In this document: one piece after another, positions 34,480 through 44,540 of the stretch
Layout: the number at the start of each line of letters is the position of its first letter
Position numbering within the stretch: the first letter of the stretch is position 1
From: an uncultured Spirochaetales bacterium
Lineage (GTDB): Bacteria > Spirochaetota > Spirochaetia > Sphaerochaetales > Sphaerochaetaceae
Direction: 5' to 3'
Assembly (NCBI GenBank): GCA_944390025.1
Contig: CALXOK010000002.1
Location: 1 to 64,000 of the forward strand
Length of the DNA stretch: 64,000 nucleotides
Translations under genes and position numbers: made by a program
The notes under the pieces: model-generated
The model's input: the letters and a program-made list of their open reading frames with translations, nothing else
The model's database searches: none
Told to the model about the DNA's origin: nothing

Positions 34480-35399
34480 TATACCTTCTCCCTTTCGTTC
34501 TTGCCGAGAATTCCGTCCGGTTTGACCAGCAGGATGATAATCAGGGCGGCAAATGCGATTGTGTCCCTCAGTGCACTCGGAATACCGAGCAGAGGAGCAC
34601 CGATTGATTCAAGCACACCGAGGATGAGTCCTCCGAGCATGGCTCCCTGGATGTTTCCGATTCCGCCGATAACGGCTGCGACGAAGGCCTTGAGGCCGGT
34701 CATCGTACCCATTGATGCGTAAACGCGGAAATCGAAAGAAGAGAGAATGCCGCCGACTGCGGCAAGTGCGCTTCCGATGGCGAATGTCATCGAGATGATT
34801 TTATTGACATCGATTCCCATCAGCTCGCTTGTTGCCTGATCAATGCTTGTAGCCCTCATGGCCTTTCCCATTCTCGACTTGTTAACAAAGAGAGTGAGGA
34901 CGACCATCATGATGACAGATACAGTGACTGTCAGAATCTGATGGGGTGTTATGGACAGTCCCGCAATTACAATCGGGGTATTGTCAAAGGGATATGGGAA
35001 CCTTCTGCTCTGTGCGCCGAAAATCCAGGCGGCTCCGTTGCTGAGAATGAAAGAGACACCGATGGCAGAAAGCAGAGGTGCAAGACGGCTGGCGTTTCTA
35101 AGCGGTTTGTAGGCAACACGCTCGATGAACATTCCAAGAGCCGCACAGAAAGCCATGCTGACGAGCATTGCGATGAAAAACGCGGTGAGCATCCAGACAG
35201 GATTCGTGCTCTCCCCCAGCAGGGCTGTGTAAGTGAGAAGTCCGGTATAGGCGCCAACCATGAGGATGTCACCATGAGCGAAGTTGATGAACTTCAGGAT
35301 ACCGTAAACCATTGTGTAACCCAGTGCGATAAGTGCATAAATCGAGCCCAGGGTTATGCCGTTCACAAGGTATTGAAGATATTGAATGAGGGTAGTCAA
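34479..35399 (-). CDS. livH: Branched-chain amino acid ABC transporter permease LivH
   Basis: 306 residues. YLVNGITLGSIYALIALGYT and YGILKFINFAHGDILMVGAY are hallmark LivH segments, and RATSIDQATSELMGIDVNKI is its ATPase-contact loop. I start it at the TTG at 35399, seven bases after GGAGG; the frame is open further to 35456 but that part lies over a hairpin and is not membrane-like. Confidence 0.92.
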   Translation of the reverse strand: MTTLIQYLQYLVNGITLGSIYALIALGYTMVYGILKFINFAHGDILMVGAYTGLLTYTALLGESTNPVWMLTAFFIAMLVSMAFCAALGMFIERVAYKPLRNASRLAPLLSAIGVSFILSNGAAWIFGAQSRRFPYPFDNTPIVIAGLSITPHQILTVTVSVIMMVVLTLFVNKSRMGKAMRATSIDQATSELMGIDVNKIISMTFAIGSALAAVGGILSSFDFRVYASMGTMTGLKAFVAAVIGGIGNIQGAMLGGLILGVLESIGAPLLGIPSALRDTIAFAALIIILLVKPDGILGKNEREKV

Positions 35400-35443
35400 A
35401 ACACTTCCTCCAGAAAAATTGTTTCTATTCCAGTAAAAGACAT

Positions 35444-35468
35444 GGCTGTCCCGCACTGCAGGACAGCC
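35444..35468 (-). terminator. Hairpin between livJ and livH (attenuator or stability stem)
   Basis: GGCTGTCC and GGACAGCC form an eight-pair stem between the binding-protein gene and livH. On the minus strand only a short TTTT follows, so it is probably a leaky terminator or an mRNA-stability hairpin that lowers permease relative to binding-protein expression. Confidence 0.55.
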
Positions 35469-35487
35469 TCTGCGTCAGCACAAAGCG

Positions 35488-36660
35488 TCAGTCAACCTGA
35501 ACGATGTGTCCGTCAACGACCTGGAAGGAACCGACGTAAACCGGTGTTGTTCCTTCAACTTTGTAAACACCCTGGCTGGCGACCATGTCACCGTTAGGTG
35601 CGAAGTTGATGATGCCGTTTGCACCGGAGAAATCATCTGTTGCCTTGACTTCTGCGTTGATGGCTTCTCTGTCAGCGCTTCCTGCCCTGTCGATTGCGGC
35701 TGCAAGGATGTACATTGCATCGTAAGAGTTGGTTGCGAAGCTGTCAGGAAGATCTCCGTTGTAAGCAGCGCTGTAAGCAGCTGTGAAGTCCTCAAGGATT
35801 GTTGAGGCCTCAGCCTGTGCAGGACCGACATAGATGACACCGTCTGTATAATCCGGTGCGAGGTTGTAAATCTCAGGATCACTGAAACCGTCAGATGAGA
35901 GGAACGGGAGGTTCATGCCAAGCTGAGCGGCCTGCTCGAGAATCTGTGCATCCTCAACTGTATAGTTAGGAATGTAGATTGCCTCAGCATCTGTGTTCCT
36001 GATTGCACCGAGCTGTGTTCTGAAGTCCTTGTCGCCGACAAGACATGTCTCCATTGCGCTGACTGTTCCGCCGAGCTGTGTGAAGACATCCTCGACACCT
36101 GTTGCAAGACCCTGGCTGTAGTCGTTCATGGCATACAGACATGCGATGTTCCTGTAACCGAGGACTTCATAGAAATAGTGGGCTGCGACCTCTGACTGCA
36201 GTGAGTCGGAAGGAACTGTTCTGTAAACATAATCACCGACGGATGTGACATCCTTATGTGTGGCACTCGGGGAAATCATGACAATTCCGTCCTCATAGCA
36301 GCGCTGTGCGACAGCAAGAGCCGGTGATGTGAAAACAGGTCCGATAATGGCGCATACGCCATCAGAATAGACGAGCTTCTCATAAGCTGCGATTGCGCCA
36401 TCAACAGTTCCCAGACTGTTCTCGGCAATGAGCTCGAATGTCTTTCCGTCAACTCCGCCTGCTGCATTAAGCTCCTCGATTGCAAGGCGTGTGGCGTTGG
36501 AGCATCTGATACCGTAGTTGGCATTGTCTCCTGTAAGAGGTCCGATGAACCCGATTTTATAAGTGTCAGACGATGCTGCTGTGCTCTCTGCTCCGCCATT
36601 GGCAAAAACGCCTGTGACAGCTGCGAGGAAAACCAGAAGCATTACAACAATTCTCTTCAT
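35488..36660 (-). CDS. livJ: Branched-chain amino acid ABC transporter binding protein LivJ
   Basis: 390 residues. Signal peptide MKRIVVMLLVFLAAVTGVFA, mature start NGGAESTAASSD without lipobox, then KIGFIGPLTGDNANYG and VCAIIGPVFTSPALAVAQ of the leucine/isoleucine/valine-binding family. ATG at 36660 is nine bases after AAGGAGGA; a GTG at 36669 would lie on top of that site. Heads the liv operon. Confidence 0.92.
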   Translation of the reverse strand: MKRIVVMLLVFLAAVTGVFANGGAESTAASSDTYKIGFIGPLTGDNANYGIRCSNATRLAIEELNAAGGVDGKTFELIAENSLGTVDGAIAAYEKLVYSDGVCAIIGPVFTSPALAVAQRCYEDGIVMISPSATHKDVTSVGDYVYRTVPSDSLQSEVAAHYFYEVLGYRNIACLYAMNDYSQGLATGVEDVFTQLGGTVSAMETCLVGDKDFRTQLGAIRNTDAEAIYIPNYTVEDAQILEQAAQLGMNLPFLSSDGFSDPEIYNLAPDYTDGVIYVGPAQAEASTILEDFTAAYSAAYNGDLPDSFATNSYDAMYILAAAIDRAGSADREAINAEVKATDDFSGANGIINFAPNGDMVASQGVYKVEGTTPVYVGSFQVVDGHIVQVD

Positions 36661-36918
36661 TTGTTTCACTCCTCCTTAAGAATTTCTGATTGCTAATGAC
36701 TTATACAACGTTTTGCATATTAATGCAAGTAATATACCTAAGAAGAATTAACCATTAAACAGAATTTTTTGTTTACACTATTTTGTTCTCAAGCAACCAG
36801 TTAGAAATTCTTTGTTAGAAAACCCGGCTTTTCTTTCACATTATATGCGCACGCGCTTACAAATGTTCTTCTCCAAAGGCCGCTAATCTGCTATTCTGCT
36901 GTTTACGGAGTGAAAGAA

Positions 36919-37716
36919 ATGACTGTTTCCATTATAGGTTGCGGCAACATGGGCGGGGCAATCGCCGGCGCCCTCAGGGAAAAGGAAGAATTCACACTTA
37001 CAGGTTATGACATTGACTTGACAAAGGTCGAAAGGCTTTCCATCGCCTGTGCATCCTCTGCAGAAGATGCGATAAAAGCCTCTGAGATTATAGTCCTCGC
37101 GGTCAAGCCGCAGATCATCCCCCAGCTTTACGATATCATCAGCGAATATAACGAGAAGAGTTACATCTCAATACTTGCCGGAGTTCCTCTGGAAGTGCTT
37201 GAGTACAGGCTTGATGCGGACAACATCGCACGTTTCATGCCGAATCTCGCAGCAGGAGCCAGAAAGGCGGTGACGGCAATCGCCTACAGCCAGAGTGCCA
37301 GTGAGGCTTTCCGCAAGGCAGCTTTTGACATCGCATCCGCATTTGGAAGCGCATTCATCCTTCCTGAGAAGATGTTCCCGGCATTCATCGGACTGTCAGG
37401 ATCAGGTATCGCCTATGTCTTCCAGTTCGTGCACGCCCTTGCAATGGGTGCAGTTGAAGAAGGTATCCCCTACACCAGAGCTGTCGAGATTGCCGGCGAC
37501 ACGCTTGAAAGCGCATTCACCCTTCTCAGGGACAGCAGGAAGAATCCTGTAGAGCTTGCATCAATGGTATGTTCTGCAGGAGGAACGACAATAAGAGGAA
37601 TGAACATTCTCAGTGAGCAGGGCTTTGACAATGCCGTCATAAAGGCTGTCAGAGGAGCCACTGAAAGAAGCATAGAACTTGAGAAATCAGCATTGGAGAG
37701 TAAGGAAAATGATTGA
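36919..37716 (+). CDS. proC: Pyrroline-5-carboxylate reductase
   Basis: 265 residues, last step of proline synthesis. NAD(P)H motif VSIIGCGNMGGAIAGALRE at the start; the family signature with GLSGSGIAYVFQFVHALAMG and MVCSAGGTTIRGMNILSEQG. GGAG lies nine bases before the ATG at 36919; a GTG at 36910 is also in frame. proA and proB lie 6 kb downstream on the other strand, so the whole proline pathway is in the window. Overlaps serS by eight bases. Confidence 0.93.
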   Translation: MTVSIIGCGNMGGAIAGALREKEEFTLTGYDIDLTKVERLSIACASSAEDAIKASEIIVLAVKPQIIPQLYDIISEYNEKSYISILAGVPLEVLEYRLDADNIARFMPNLAAGARKAVTAIAYSQSASEAFRKAAFDIASAFGSAFILPEKMFPAFIGLSGSGIAYVFQFVHALAMGAVEEGIPYTRAVEIAGDTLESAFTLLRDSRKNPVELASMVCSAGGTTIRGMNILSEQGFDNAVIKAVRGATERSIELEKSALESKEND

Positions 37717-38989
37717 CATAAAGGAACTCAAGACCCGTTACGAGGAAATAAAGAAGAATATCAGCGACCGCTACATGAATGTCGACCTCGACAAGATCAT
37801 CGCTGATCAGGACAAGAGGAACGCTCTTCTTCTTGAGGTTGAGAACCTCAGGGCAAAGAGAAATGAGAATGCCTCGAAGATGAAGGGGAAGCTCGACAAC
37901 GAGACCCGTCAGGCTCTTATTGCCGAGGGCAAGGCTCTCAAGGAAGAGCTTGCATCTCTTGAAGCACGTTTCAATGAGGCAGATGCACTCTTCCAGGCTG
38001 AAGCGAGGACTATTCCGAACTACGCGCATCCGGATGCTCCTGTCGGCAAGGAGGACAAGGACAGCCTCGCCATCAGGTTCCATCTTGAGCCCAAGCACTT
38101 CCCTTTCAAGGCAAAAGATCATGTCCAGCTGGGAGAGGAACTCGACATCCTTGATTTCGACAGCGGTGCGAAGGTCGCAGGCCAGAAGTTCTATTACATA
38201 AAGAACCAGGGAGTCATCCTCCAGATGGCACTCGAGCGTTATGCGATGGATATTGTCCTGAAGCATGGTTTCACACCGTTCATCACGCCTGACATTGCAA
38301 AGGAGGAAATACTTCAGGGTATCGGCTTCAATCCCCGCGGAGAGGAGTCCAATATCTACACCCTTGAAGGCACCGGCACCTGCCTTGTCGGCACTGCCGA
38401 GATTACACTTGGCGGTTATTATCAGAACACGATTCTCGACAAGAGCCAGCTGCCAATCAGGATGACTGGTCTTTCCCACTGCTTCAGAAGGGAAGCCGGC
38501 GGTGCCGGACAGTACTCCAAGGGCCTTTACAGAGTCCACCAGTTCAGCAAACTGGAGATGTTCATCTACTGCCTGCCTGAAGAAAGCGAGCGCTTCCATC
38601 AGGAGATTCTCTCCATTGAAGAGGAGATTTTCTCAGGTCTCGGTCTGGCATACCGCGTTGTCGACACTGCAACAGGAGACCTCGGTGCCCCTGCATACAG
38701 GAAGTTCGACATCGAAGCCTGGATGCCGGGAAGAGGTGAAGACGGAGAATATGGAGAGGTCACGAGCACAAGCAACTGCACGGACTATCAGGCCCGCTCC
38801 CTCAACATCCGCTACCGCGATGATGACGGCAAAATCAAATTTGTCCACATGCTCAACGGTACGGCTGTCGCCCTCTCAAGAGCGATTGTCGCGATTATGG
38901 AAAACTACCAGAATGAAGACGGGACCATCACGGTTCCTGAGGCACTGAGACCTTATACAGGTTTCGACATTATTGAGAAAAGGAAGTAA
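37709..38989 (+). CDS. serS: Seryl-tRNA synthetase
   Basis: 426 residues. N-terminal coiled-coil arm (ENLRAKRNENASKMKGKLDN), then class II motifs: GTAEITLGGYYQN, motif 2 LSHCFRREAGGAGQYSKGLY, motif 3 LNGTAVALSRAIVAIMENYQ. TAAGGAAA precedes the ATG at 37709, which overlaps the proC end. No T-box leader is seen. Confidence 0.97.
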   Translation: MIDIKELKTRYEEIKKNISDRYMNVDLDKIIADQDKRNALLLEVENLRAKRNENASKMKGKLDNETRQALIAEGKALKEELASLEARFNEADALFQAEARTIPNYAHPDAPVGKEDKDSLAIRFHLEPKHFPFKAKDHVQLGEELDILDFDSGAKVAGQKFYYIKNQGVILQMALERYAMDIVLKHGFTPFITPDIAKEEILQGIGFNPRGEESNIYTLEGTGTCLVGTAEITLGGYYQNTILDKSQLPIRMTGLSHCFRREAGGAGQYSKGLYRVHQFSKLEMFIYCLPEESERFHQEILSIEEEIFSGLGLAYRVVDTATGDLGAPAYRKFDIEAWMPGRGEDGEYGEVTSTSNCTDYQARSLNIRYRDDDGKIKFVHMLNGTAVALSRAIVAIMENYQNEDGTITVPEALRPYTGFDIIEKRK

Positions 38990-38995
38990 AAAACA

Positions 38996-40432
38996 ATGAC
39001 ATCAGCCCTTGTCACAGACTTTTATGAACTCACTATGATGCAGGGGTACTTTCTCAAGCACCACAACCCGAGAGTCGTCTTTGACGTGTTCTACAGGAAC
39101 AATCCGTTCAATGGAGGCTACACTGTTTTCACAGGAATCGAGGAAGTCATTTCGAAACTTGAGGAGTTCCGCTTCTCAGCTGAAGATATCGCCTACCTTG
39201 AAAGCCTGAACATGTTTGACAGGGAGTTTCTGGACTACCTTGCGGGGTACCGTTTCTCAGGCAATGTCTATGCCTTTGATGAAGGCACTCCCGCCTTTCC
39301 CGGCGAGCCTCTTGTAAGAGTCGAGTCTACGCTGATGGACTGCCAGCTTGTCGAGGCATTCATCCTCAACACGCTGAATTTCCAGACCCTCATAGCGACC
39401 AAGGCCAACAGAATGGTCTACGCGACCCGCGGACATGGTGCGATAATGGAATTCGGTCTCAGGCGTGCTCAGGGCGAGAACGGTGCCCATGCGGCCAGCA
39501 GGGCAGCCTTCATCGGCGGAACAAAGGTCACAAGCAACACCTATGCCGGCAAGAAATACGGAATTCCTGTATCTGGAACAATGGCGCATTCCTGGATCAT
39601 GAGCTTTGAAAACGAGGAAGAGGCATTCAGACAGTTCGCTTCAATCTATCCTGACAATGCCGTCCTGCTCATCGACACATATGACACACTCGGAAGCGGT
39701 ATTGAGGCGGCAATAAAGATAGGTCTTGAGCAGAAGGCAAAAGGAAAGAAAATCGGAGTGAGGATTGACTCCGGAGATTTAAACTATCTGCCCCGCGTCA
39801 TCCGTGACAGGCTCGACAAGGCCGGGCTGGAAGATGCCACAATCTGTGTCTCGAATGACCTGACTGAGGAAATCATCCAGACGCTTGTCTCAGACGGCGT
39901 ACCAATCGACAGCTGGGGCATTGGAACCCACCTTGTCACAGGAGGCACCCAGAGTTCTCTCAACGGTGTATACAAGCTTGCAGCAAAGGAGGAAAACGGT
40001 GTTTTTGAACCGACACTGAAGGTCTCCAACAGTTTCGAGAAAACCACAAATCCCGGTATCAAGCAGGTCTACCGTTTCTATGATGAACATGACAATGCCC
40101 TTGCGGATCTGATTACCCTTGACGATGAGAAAGTCGAGTGCGGCATCAATCATACATTCTTCCACCCCTTCTCCATGGGAGACTTCTTCGTGATGAAGAA
40201 AGAAGCATACAAATATGCAAGGCCGCTTCTTTCACAGAAGATGAAGGACGGGTGCAGAGTCAGCCCTCAGCGCTCCCTCGTTGAGATACAGTCCTATGCC
40301 GCTGACAGCCTTTCACACCTTCACAAGAGCTACAAGCGTCAGATCAACCCGCATATCTACAAAGTCTCCCTTTCAAGGAAACTGAGGGATTTGAAAATGA
40401 ATCTGATTCTGAAGGTCCGCGGAGCTGAATGA
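38996..40432 (+). CDS. pncB: Nicotinate phosphoribosyltransferase
   Basis: 478 residues. Converts nicotinate and PRPP to NaMN in NAD salvage. Seen: TDFYELTMMQGYFLKH, FVYRNNPFNGGY-type region (VFYRNNPFNGGYTVFTGIEE), EFGLRRAQGENGAHAASRAA with the active-site His region (GTMAHSWIMSF), and IGVRIDSGDLNYLPRVIRD. Starts six bases after serS and ends before a strong terminator. Confidence 0.95.
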   Translation: MTSALVTDFYELTMMQGYFLKHHNPRVVFDVFYRNNPFNGGYTVFTGIEEVISKLEEFRFSAEDIAYLESLNMFDREFLDYLAGYRFSGNVYAFDEGTPAFPGEPLVRVESTLMDCQLVEAFILNTLNFQTLIATKANRMVYATRGHGAIMEFGLRRAQGENGAHAASRAAFIGGTKVTSNTYAGKKYGIPVSGTMAHSWIMSFENEEEAFRQFASIYPDNAVLLIDTYDTLGSGIEAAIKIGLEQKAKGKKIGVRIDSGDLNYLPRVIRDRLDKAGLEDATICVSNDLTEEIIQTLVSDGVPIDSWGIGTHLVTGGTQSSLNGVYKLAAKEENGVFEPTLKVSNSFEKTTNPGIKQVYRFYDEHDNALADLITLDDEKVECGINHTFFHPFSMGDFFVMKKEAYKYARPLLSQKMKDGCRVSPQRSLVEIQSYAADSLSHLHKSYKRQINPHIYKVSLSRKLRDLKMNLILKVRGAE

Positions 40433-40437
40433 ACGAA

Positions 40438-40463
40438 ATGCCAGGAGTTTTCCTGGCATTTTT
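40438..40463 (+). terminator. Terminator after pncB
   Basis: ATGCCAGG and CCTGGCAT form an eight-pair stem with a six-base loop, followed by TTTTT. It ends the proC-serS-pncB operon and abuts the convergent amidase gene. Confidence 0.9.
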
Positions 40464-41170
40464 CATAAATCAAGAACCGCATCTGCAATCACATCGCAAA
40501 GCTTTTGCTGAAACTGGGTTCCTGCCATCCTCTCCTCTTCTTCAGGATTGGATATGAAGCCTGCTTCAACAAGCACAGAAGGCATCCATGTCGCATTGAG
40601 CACCCACAGTCCGCTTTCCTTCACGCCTCTCATCGGTACTGAGGGAAAGGCATTCTCAAATCCTTCGCAGATATTTCCGGCAAGCTCACGGCTCACAATG
40701 TCCTTGTAATCATTCAGCTGCGAGTTTGTATAGCTTGAATATTTGAGAATCAGCTCATTGCTGGAATTCTCATCAATCATGGCGACATCACGTTCAGGCT
40801 TGACAAAGACCTCAAAGCCCTCCGCGGCAGGATTCTCTGCAGAATTGATATGAATAGAAATGAACACAGGATAGCCAGAAAGGCTGAATGATGTGCCGTT
40901 TGCGATATCACATCTTGTCTGAAGAGAGAGAGTGCTGTCATCATCACGGGTAAGCATGACAGGAACACCTCTGTCCTCCAGCTCTCTGGCAAGAGCAAGG
41001 GAAATGGAAAGAGTCAGATCCTTTTCCTGGACCGTGGCGCCAAGCGCTCCCGGATCACTTCCGCCATGGCCGGCATCAATAATCACCATAGCCACCGGTC
41101 CGCTATATGGATTGGCAAAAACCGAAAGAGGACAAAACAAGGCAAGAAAGAAGGCCAGAAGGAAGCTCAA
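40463..41170 (-). CDS. N-acetylmuramoyl-L-alanine amidase (Amidase_3)
   Basis: 235 residues. Signal peptide (SFLLAFFLALFCPLSVFA), then the zinc amidase domain: VIIDAGHGGSDPGALG, a second His in FISIHINSAEN and the Glu in MPSVLVEAGFISNPEEE. It cuts the bond between muramic acid and the peptide stem in the periplasm. I use the TTG at 41170, which overlaps the previous stop (TTGA). Confidence 0.9.
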   Translation of the reverse strand: MSFLLAFFLALFCPLSVFANPYSGPVAMVIIDAGHGGSDPGALGATVQEKDLTLSISLALARELEDRGVPVMLTRDDDSTLSLQTRCDIANGTSFSLSGYPVFISIHINSAENPAAEGFEVFVKPERDVAMIDENSSNELILKYSSYTNSQLNDYKDIVSRELAGNICEGFENAFPSVPMRGVKESGLWVLNATWMPSVLVEAGFISNPEEEERMAGTQFQQKLCDVIADAVLDL

Positions 41171-42099
41171 GCGTCAGCCTCCTCCGGATTTTTCCATTCT
41201 TTTGCCAGGGTGAAGAAATCTGTCTTCTGCAAAATTACCTGCTTGGTCTTGACCTCTGTCTTCAGAAGCTGCTTGTCAACATAAGGCTTCCATTTCTCTA
41301 TGACATTCTTTCCTGCGATTCTGTGAACGGAAAGCGCCTTTGTGTAGGCTCTGTCCATTCCCTCGCAGGGACTCCTGTCCTCTACGATTGAATGCTTGCC
41401 GATGAAACGGATTGCGAAATCGCTGGAAGTGAAAACAGGAAAGCCATAAAGATGGCAGCGGGTGCCGAAATCGAAAAGCTGGTAGAACTCTCCAGTAATC
41501 TGCTCATCAAAGCCTCTGAGGCGCTGGAACAATGCCCTGTCGTAGAATCCGAGTGCCATGACAGGATACAGGTTTGCCGTCAGCTTGCCGCTTTCAACAG
41601 GCGGCATGAAAGAAAGCGGATCTATTTCCTTTCCCTTGAGAAATGGTGCCCTTATGGTCGGCATGACTTCCATATCCTGGTTGAGCATCACAGGCGTAAT
41701 CATGGCAGGATGGCTTCTGTCACTCATCAAATGAATCATGCGGGAACCGTCAAACCCCAGTATCTGGATATCACTGCGGACAACAAGGAAGTATGTCGCA
41801 TAGCACTCTGAAGCAAAGGCATTCACCTGCTCTCCTGTCGTGACAAGACTGTTGAAGCAGATGAACGTCACATCGGGATAAAGCGTTCCGAGGTCTTCCT
41901 TGTCAAATGTTTCCTCAAGAGTTATGACATGCAATGTGCAGTTCATGTTTCCGATGAACCAGTCGAGCGTAGTCTTCAGAACCTGGACAGTCGAGACATC
42001 CAGAATTCCGATTGACAGCTGCTGCTGCCTGTAGAGAGATGAGATGCGCATGCCGACATCCTGCCTGCGCTGTACTGTCTTATAATGTGCTATCATCAC
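41167..42099 (-). CDS. Glycosyltransferase-like (GT-A/family 2 type) protein, unassigned
   Basis: 310 residues, no signal peptide. The pattern of a central acceptor stretch (ATYFLVVRSDIQILG) and a later GFYDRALFQRLRGFDEQITG resembles family 2 glycosyltransferases (the FDE part is typical). A clean DxD is not seen, and the N-terminus has only a weak SIGILDVS strand. It may be a divergent or inactive transferase. It lies between proB and the amidase, and overlaps both. Confidence 0.45.
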   Translation of the reverse strand: MMIAHYKTVQRRQDVGMRISSLYRQQQLSIGILDVSTVQVLKTTLDWFIGNMNCTLHVITLEETFDKEDLGTLYPDVTFICFNSLVTTGEQVNAFASECYATYFLVVRSDIQILGFDGSRMIHLMSDRSHPAMITPVMLNQDMEVMPTIRAPFLKGKEIDPLSFMPPVESGKLTANLYPVMALGFYDRALFQRLRGFDEQITGEFYQLFDFGTRCHLYGFPVFTSSDFAIRFIGKHSIVEDRSPCEGMDRAYTKALSVHRIAGKNVIEKWKPYVDKQLLKTEVKTKQVILQKTDFFTLAKEWKNPEEADA

Positions 42100-43204
42100 T
42101 CACCACCAGATCTTCCGGGCGGAAAACGCAGTCCTTGTGATCCGCACCGAGTATTCCATCCAGTTCATCATTCCTCTTACCCATCATAACAGCAATGGTG
42201 GTGCTGTCAAAGCCTGTAACAGCCTTACCGAACAGCTGTCCGTCCTCGCCAAGCACCTGCACGACATCACCGCTTTCAAAAACTCCGGATACCCCGACTA
42301 TTCCTGAAGGCAGCAGCGAGCGGTGCCGCCTGAGCGCATCAATGGCCCCGCTGTCTATGATGATGGCCCCGCGATGGGTGTTGTTTATTATCCAGCGCTG
42401 ACGCTGACTGAGCCGGGTTCCCGGATGAATATAAGTGCCGGTCTTCTCTCCCTTAAGAATGGAGACAAGGGTATTTTCCTTGTATCCTGAGGCGATGACA
42501 GTGGCACAGTCGGCCATTGCGGCAATCTTCGCAGCCATGAGCTTGGTCTTCATTCCGCCTGTGGAGAAAGGCGAACCGGCTCCTTTTGCAAAAGAGAATA
42601 TCTCATCCGTTATACCATCAACCTCATCAATCATCACGGCATCGCTGTCTGTCTTTGGATTGCCAGTGTAAAGCCCGTCGATATCAGTCAGGAGAACCAG
42701 TAGCTGTGCATCAATCTTGGACGCGACAATCGCACTCATCCTGTCATTGTCTCCGAAAGCCGTACCGACTTCATCGATGGATACGACGTCGTTCTCGTTG
42801 AATATCGGGACGACTCCCATGGAAAGCAGAGTGGAGACGGATGAGCGCAGGTTGTTATAAGTCTTCCTGTTGTTGACATCATTGCGGGTCAGAAGGACCT
42901 GTGAGACGATGATGGAATGCTTGCGGAAAGTCTCACGGTAGTGGTACATCAGAATAGGCTGTCCGATTGATGCACAGGCCTGACGCATAGGAATATGGAC
43001 AACCTTGTTTTTGTGTCCCAGCTCACGCGCACCAAGCCCCACTGCTCCGCTTGAGACCAGCAGCACCTGGTAACCCATGTTTTTCAGTTCTGCCACCTGA
43101 CGGCAGATATCATTTATTCTCTCATCATCAATTCCGTTCTCGTTGACAATAAGATTGGTTCCGACCTTTATCACAATGCGGCGCACAGCCGAGAAATCTC
43201 TCAT
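42080..43204 (-). CDS. proB: Glutamate 5-kinase
   Basis: 374 residues. Phosphorylates glutamate, first step of proline synthesis. Kinase domain: IVIKVGTNLIVNENGIDDER, LLVSSGAVGLGARELGH, IPIFNENDVV-type stretch (VVPIFNENDVVSIDEVGTAF), GTGMKTK-like GAGSPFSTGGMKTKLMAAKI. C-terminal PUA domain (RGAIIIDSGAIDALRRHRSL). Start overlaps the proA stop by four bases. Confidence 0.95.
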   Translation of the reverse strand: MRDFSAVRRIVIKVGTNLIVNENGIDDERINDICRQVAELKNMGYQVLLVSSGAVGLGARELGHKNKVVHIPMRQACASIGQPILMYHYRETFRKHSIIVSQVLLTRNDVNNRKTYNNLRSSVSTLLSMGVVPIFNENDVVSIDEVGTAFGDNDRMSAIVASKIDAQLLVLLTDIDGLYTGNPKTDSDAVMIDEVDGITDEIFSFAKGAGSPFSTGGMKTKLMAAKIAAMADCATVIASGYKENTLVSILKGEKTGTYIHPGTRLSQRQRWIINNTHRGAIIIDSGAIDALRRHRSLLPSGIVGVSGVFESGDVVQVLGEDGQLFGKAVTGFDSTTIAVMMGKRNDELDGILGADHKDCVFRPEDLVVSDDSTL

Positions 43205-44496
43205 AGTGGCAAATCCTCATGTATGAAATGTCTTGCATCAGGTCCGCTGTAGTCTGAAACGCGCTGTCCATTCCCGTCAAGAAGCCATTTTGTAGTTGTC
43301 AGGCCATCCAGTCCGACAGGCCCTCTTGCATGCAGTTTTGAAGTTGAGATTCCGACCTCAGCTCCCAGACCGAAACGGAAGCCGTCTGCAAAACGGGTGG
43401 AACAGTTTGCAAATACGTCAGCAGAATCGACACTGTTGAAGAAGACAGCCTTGCTGCGCTCATCTTGTGTGATTATCGCATCAGTATGATGAGATGAGTG
43501 AGCGGCAATATGCCTTATGGCCTCATCAAGAGATGAGACAATTTTTATCGCAAGCTGCATAGACAGGTACTCAGTATGGAAGTCTTCCTCTGTAGCCTTC
43601 ACTACATTATTGCCAAGGGGAATGTATTCAAGCGTCCTCTCATCAGCATGGATGAGGACTGAGTACTCGTCGAGAGCTTTTTTGAAACGGGGAAGGAATG
43701 CTGATGCGGCTTTTTCATGGACAAGGACAGTCTCCACTGCATTGCATGCAGCAGGATACTGCACCTTGCTGTCTGTAGCGACTCTGACCGCAGTCTCAAT
43801 ATCAGCACTCTCATCAACATAGACACAGCAGATACCATCAGCGTGCCCCATCACAGGGATATGTGTGTGTTCCATGCAGTAGCGGACAAAGGAATTCGAG
43901 CCCCGCGGTATGATCAGGTCGACATCCCCTTCCATTGAAAGCATGGTATCGACATCCCTGTGACTTGAAAGCAGCATCATGAAAGGTGCCCCACCAAGGG
44001 TCTGTCTTATGATATCCACAAGGGTCTCATTGGTTCTGCTCGCCTCGCTGCCACCTTTCAGGACTATTCCGTTGGCACTCTTGATTGCAAGCGAGACAAT
44101 CTGGATCAGTGCATCAGGACGTGCTTCAAAGACCATCCCGATAACGCCGATTGGATATGTCCTCTTCTCAAGGACAAGACCTTCATCAAGAAGCCTTTTC
44201 TCGACCACGCGGCCAACAGGACATGGCAGTTTTGCAACAGCCCTGACAGAATCAAGAGCACCTGAAAGCTTGCTCTCGTTGAGCACCAGTCGGTGCATAA
44301 GCGCATCAGAAAGACCCTTCTTCTCAGCTTCTGCGATATCGGCACGGTTAGCCTCAAAAATCCTCTCTCTGGCGGCATCAAGACCGTCAGCCATTCTCAT
44401 AAGCATGGAGGAGCGTTCATCATCACCCATCAAAGACAGATTCAGGGCCGCTTTTCTGAGAGCCTTGAAATCATGTCCGTTAGTTGTTTCACTCAT
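43201..44496 (-). CDS. proA: Glutamate-5-semialdehyde dehydrogenase
   Basis: 431 residues. Reduces glutamyl phosphate. Cofactor region IGVIGMVFEARPDALIQIVS, GNGIVLKGGSEA-like ANGIVLKGGSEASRTN, and the catalytic Cys in KVQYPAACNAVETVLVHEKA. The ending FGLGAEVGISTSKLHARGPV with GLDGLTT is typical. The start is uncertain: MSETTNG at 44496 is preferred, but frames open from 44532 with no good Shine-Dalgarno in front of either. Confidence 0.93.
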   Translation of the reverse strand: MSETTNGHDFKALRKAALNLSLMGDDERSSMLMRMADGLDAARERIFEANRADIAEAEKKGLSDALMHRLVLNESKLSGALDSVRAVAKLPCPVGRVVEKRLLDEGLVLEKRTYPIGVIGMVFEARPDALIQIVSLAIKSANGIVLKGGSEASRTNETLVDIIRQTLGGAPFMMLLSSHRDVDTMLSMEGDVDLIIPRGSNSFVRYCMEHTHIPVMGHADGICCVYVDESADIETAVRVATDSKVQYPAACNAVETVLVHEKAASAFLPRFKKALDEYSVLIHADERTLEYIPLGNNVVKATEEDFHTEYLSMQLAIKIVSSLDEAIRHIAAHSSHHTDAIITQDERSKAVFFNSVDSADVFANCSTRFADGFRFGLGAEVGISTSKLHARGPVGLDGLTTTKWLLDGNGQRVSDYSGPDARHFIHEDLPL

Positions 44497-44540
44497 ACCT
44501 GCTAGCATAATAGGTTTACGGGTAATTCTCAATCAGGCGG

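Noticed and set aside
36661-36918. T-box or riboswitch before proC-serS
   Set aside because: No specifier loop or conserved T-box sequence and no terminator-antiterminator pair is visible; only an ordinary promoter region.
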